Made by a program: the position numbers and the translations under genes. A DNA stretch of 16,208 nucleotides from an uncultured Collinsella sp. Its GTDB lineage: Bacteria > Actinomycetota > Coriobacteriia > Coriobacteriales > Coriobacteriaceae. The DNA lies in assembly GCA_900552185.1 (NCBI GenBank), contig URYT01000023.1:1-16208 (forward strand), in the 5' to 3' direction. The notes under the pieces are model-generated. The model worked only from the letters and a program-made list of their open reading frames with translations, was not told the origin of the DNA and did not search any database. Numbering within the stretch: the stretch's first letter is position 1; each line of letters begins with the position of its first letter. Of this stretch, positions 14,070-16,208 are shown piece by piece.

Positions 14070-14079
14070 GTGCTATAGT
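14070..14079 (+). promoter_or_regulatory. Extended -10 promoter of rpsT
   Basis: GTGCTATAGT carries an extended -10 with hexamer TATAGT at 14074-14079, identical over ten bases to the rpmB promoter. The 17-nt position upstream (TATCCC) is a poor -35. A TTGACA at 14036-14041 is 32 nt away, too far to pair with it. Transcription would begin near 14086. Confidence 0.6.
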
Positions 14080-14089
14080 AGGCGCTTGC

Positions 14090-14127
14090 ATGACCTCACC
14101 GTGTCTCAGAGGTGTCATACATTTTTT
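14090..14127 (+). promoter_or_regulatory. Hairpin with T-run in the rpsT leader (possible attenuator)
   Basis: ATGAC (14090-14094) plus ACC (14098-14100) can pair with GGTGTCAT (14111-14118) with a CTC bulge; CTC pairing with GAG is an alternative register. Six T follow at 14122-14127. It lies between the predicted start of transcription and the rpsT start codon, so it could terminate early or stabilise the mRNA. Confidence 0.4.
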
Positions 14128-14154
14128 GCAAGGAACTCGAAAGGAACTCCAGAA

Positions 14155-14421
14155 GTGGCAAACATCAAGTCTCAGAAGAAGCGTATCCGCACCAATGAGG
14201 CAGCTCGCATGCGTAACAAGGCTGTCAAGTCCGAGCTCAAGACGCTGACCAAGCACGTCCAGTCCGCCGTCGCCGAGGGCGACGCCGAGAAGGCCCAGGC
14301 TGCCCTCAAGACCGTCACCAAGCGTCTCGACATGGCTGCCGCCAAGCATGTTATCCACAAGAATCAGGCTTCCAACCGCAAGTCCGGTCTTGCCAAGCTC
14401 GTGAACAGCATCAACGCCTAA
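14155..14421 (+). CDS. rpsT: 30S ribosomal protein S20
   Basis: 88 residues, standard for S20, a primary 16S rRNA-binding protein. It begins ANIKSQKKRIRTNEAARMRN, the family signature, and ends SGLAKLVNSINA; it is Lys/Arg/Ala-rich and helical throughout. Start GTG 14155 is chosen because the protein then begins at the conserved (M)ANIKSQ; an in-frame ATG at 14086 lies at the predicted transcription start. The RBS region has AAGGAACTC twice (14130-14138 and 14141-14149). GTG as start is interesting, since S20 in E. coli also uses a non-ATG start (UUG) linked to its autoregulation. Followed by a strong terminator. Confidence 0.97.
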   Translation: MANIKSQKKRIRTNEAARMRNKAVKSELKTLTKHVQSAVAEGDAEKAQAALKTVTKRLDMAAAKHVIHKNQASNRKSGLAKLVNSINA

Positions 14422-14455
14422 GTTGTAAATTTCACACCAAACAGATTACGCGCAT

Positions 14456-14492
14456 AAATGGAGCCTGTTTTATGGAACAGGCTCCATTTTTT
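14456..14492 (+). terminator. Intrinsic terminator after rpsT
   Basis: AAATGGAGCCTGTT (14456-14469) is fully complementary to AACAGGCTCCATTT (14476-14489), with a 6-nt loop and six T (14487-14492). It separates rpsT from lepA. Confidence 0.92.
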
Positions 14493-14504
14493 GTACCGCT
14501 CGGG

Positions 14505-14510
14505 TAAGAT
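14505..14510 (+). promoter_or_regulatory. -10 element placed for a leaderless lepA mRNA
   Basis: TAAGAT at 14505-14510 fits TAnnnT and ends 7 nt before the lepA ATG (14518), the spacing that puts the transcription start at the A of ATG. It follows directly after the rpsT terminator. No clear -35 and no Shine-Dalgarno are visible in this 25-nt gap. Confidence 0.5.
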
Positions 14511-14517
14511 AGTCCGC

Positions 14518-16208
14518 ATGAATACTTCAATTGACATTTCCCACATCCGCAACTTCTCAATCGTTGCGCACATCGACCATGGCAAGTCCACGATCAGTGA
14601 CCGTATCCTCGAACTCACCCATACAGTCGACGAACGCGACATGGAGTCGCAGCTGCTCGACACCATGGATATCGAGCGCGAGCGCGGCATCACAATCAAG
14701 TCCAATGCCGTTCGCGTGTCCTATGACGCCGACGATGGCGAGACGTATCAGTTCAATCTGATCGATACGCCGGGCCACGTGGACTTTACCTATGAGGTCT
14801 CGCGCTCGCTGGCAGCCTGTGAGGGCGCGGTGCTCGTTGTCGACGCCACGCAGGGCGTTGAGGCGCAGACCGTCTCTAACGCGACGCTCGCCATGAACGC
14901 CAATCTGGACATTGTGCCGGCCATCAACAAGATCGACCTGCCCTCGGCTCATCCCGACGAGGTTAAGACCGAGATCGAGGATGACCTGGCGATCCCTGCC
15001 GATGATGCCGTGTGCGTCTCGGGCAAGACCGGCGAGGGCATCCACGATCTGCTGGAGTCCATTGTCTTTCTGATCTCTCCGCCCAAGGGCGATGCGAATG
15101 CACCGCTTAAGGCACTCATTCTGGATTCATACTTCGACGAGTATCGTGGCGTCGTCGCCACGGTGCGCATCTTTGACGGCTCCATCAAAAAGGGCGATAC
15201 CCTGCGCATGATGCAGGCAAAGGGCGACTTTTTGGTCGATGGCGTGGGCGTCAAGCGTCCCGCCGAGACTCCGGTCGACGCGCTGACGGTCGGCGAGGTC
15301 GGTTACGTGGTCACGGGCCTGAAGGACCCCGAGGCCGTTCGCGTGGGCGATACCCTCACGTGGGCGTCGAATCCCTGCCCCGAGCCGCTTCCCGGCTACC
15401 GCGAGGCCAAGCCCATGGTCTATACGGGCCTGTTCCCGATCGATAACAAGGACTACGAGAACCTGCGTGACGCGCTCGATAAGCTGCACGTCAACGACCC
15501 GTCGTTGGTGTGGGAGCCCGAGACCTCGGTGGCGCTCGGCTTTGGTTTCCGCGTGGGCTTCTTGGGCCTGCTGCATATGGAGGTCGTTAAGGAGCGCCTG
15601 GAGCGTGAGTTCAACTTGGACCTCATTGCCACGAGCCCTTCGGTGGACTATCACGTCTACAAGACTGACGGCGAGATGATTGATGTCCGCAGCCCGCAGG
15701 ATCTGCCCGAGGCCACGCGCATCGAGCGTATCGAGGAACCCTACCTCAAGGCAAAGATCATCTGCCCGCCTGAGTACACGGGTGCCGTCATGCAGCTCGC
15801 TATCGAGCACCGCGGCGTTACGACCGACATGATCCACCTGACGAGCAAATCGGTCGAGATGCGCTTCGATATGCCGCTCGCCGAGCTCATCTTGGACTTC
15901 TTTGACCAGCTTAAGAGCCGTACCAAGGGCTATGCCTCGCTCGACTACGAGTTCAACGAGTACCGTCCCTCCGAGCTTGTGAAGCTCGATATCTTGCTTT
16001 CGGGCGACGAGGTGGACGCGCTGTCGTTTATCGTCCATAAGGACAAGGCTTATGGCCTGGCCCGTGGTCTGTGCGACAAACTTAAGGAGATCATCCCGCG
16101 TCAGCTGTTCGAGGTGCCCATCCAGGGTGCTATTGGCAACAAGATCATTGCCCGCTCCACCGTCAAGGCGCGTCGCAAGGACGTGCTTGCCAAGTGCTAC
16201 GGCGGCGA
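14518..16208 (+). CDS. lepA: Elongation factor 4 (LepA), 3' end outside window
   Basis: About 563 of the roughly 600 codons are present. LepA is a translational GTPase related to EF-G that acts on stalled or initiating ribosomes. Seen: P-loop AHIDHGKST (17-25), the G2 block ERERGITIKS (53-62), DTPGHVDF (83-90), NKID (137-140) and SGKTG (G5), then domain II, the EF-G III/V-like domains (FGFRVGFLGLLHMEV) and the LepA-specific C-terminal start (YRPSELVKLDILLSGDEVDALSFIVHKDKA...). ATG 14518 gives the usual N-terminus (RNFSIVAHIDHGK at 11-23). There is no Shine-Dalgarno and a -10-like element lies 7 nt upstream. It is not fused or truncated except by the window edge. Confidence 0.97.
   Translation, partial: MNTSIDISHIRNFSIVAHIDHGKSTISDRILELTHTVDERDMESQLLDTMDIERERGITIKSNAVRVSYDADDGETYQFNLIDTPGHVDFTYEVSRSLAACEGAVLVVDATQGVEAQTVSNATLAMNANLDIVPAINKIDLPSAHPDEVKTEIEDDLAIPADDAVCVSGKTGEGIHDLLESIVFLISPPKGDANAPLKALILDSYFDEYRGVVATVRIFDGSIKKGDTLRMMQAKGDFLVDGVGVKRPAETPVDALTVGEVGYVVTGLKDPEAVRVGDTLTWASNPCPEPLPGYREAKPMVYTGLFPIDNKDYENLRDALDKLHVNDPSLVWEPETSVALGFGFRVGFLGLLHMEVVKERLEREFNLDLIATSPSVDYHVYKTDGEMIDVRSPQDLPEATRIERIEEPYLKAKIICPPEYTGAVMQLAIEHRGVTTDMIHLTSKSVEMRFDMPLAELILDFFDQLKSRTKGYASLDYEFNEYRPSELVKLDILLSGDEVDALSFIVHKDKAYGLARGLCDKLKEIIPRQLFEVPIQGAIGNKIIARSTVKARRKDVLAKCYGG

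Noticed and set aside
14036..14079. TTGACA as the -35 for the rpsT TATAGT
   Set aside because: The 32-nt spacing is far too long; the extended -10 explains the promoter without it.
15127..16038. A 303-codon antisense frame within lepA
   Set aside because: lepA is unambiguous on the plus strand; the antisense product has no motifs.
1..16208. CRISPR arrays, tRNA/rRNA genes, prophage or defence genes
   Set aside because: No regularly spaced repeats, cloverleaf sequences or phage/defence families were seen in either strand.

Overview
The window is high-GC DNA with dense, short-gapped genes. It carries an actinobacterial-type integration host factor (mihF), a zinc-binding (C+) L28, a PyrK/PyrD class 1B dihydroorotate dehydrogenase and an AdhE-type fermentative dehydrogenase. 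Together these suggest an anaerobic, gut-type member of the Coriobacteriia, most like Collinsella. The genus is inferred from gene content and style, not from a search.

Layout. 1-638 (minus) is the 5' part of an adhE-like acetaldehyde/alcohol dehydrogenase, with an extended -10 and a 12-bp-arm inverted repeat upstream. 790-1010 holds the decayed end of a REP-associated (Y1/IS200-like) transposase. 1040-1390 (minus) is rpmB with its own promoter, leader hairpin and terminator. 1450-1779 is a gene-free stretch whose second half is a leader with three overlapping, competing hairpins ending in an intrinsic terminator. It precedes the pyrimidine operon pyrR-pyrB-pyrC-pyrK-pyrD-pyrF (1780-7103). 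PyrR is the regulator/UPRTase; PyrB, PyrC, PyrKD and PyrF carry out the carbamoyl-aspartate, dihydroorotate, orotate and UMP steps. pyrE and carAB are not in the window. A terminator-like hairpin separates pyrC from pyrK.

7104-7342 is an intergenic region with a long imperfect hairpin and promoter elements. Next comes the tightly packed mihF-gmk-rpoZ-thiI operon (7343-9753), closed by a clear terminator. The competence pair comEA-comEC (9967-12980) overlaps by four bases. holA (DNA polymerase III delta) follows with its own promoter. rpsT (S20) has a strong extended -10, a leader hairpin with a T-run and a clean terminator. lepA begins at 14518 and runs off the right edge; it has no Shine-Dalgarno and a -10-like hexamer just 7 nt upstream, so its mRNA may be leaderless.

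Most of the window is ordinary housekeeping. The interest lies in the non-coding parts: the pyr attenuator, the pyrC-pyrK hairpin, the rpsT leader, the leaderless-type lepA start and several operator-like palindromes. I found no evidence of a wholly new multi-gene system.
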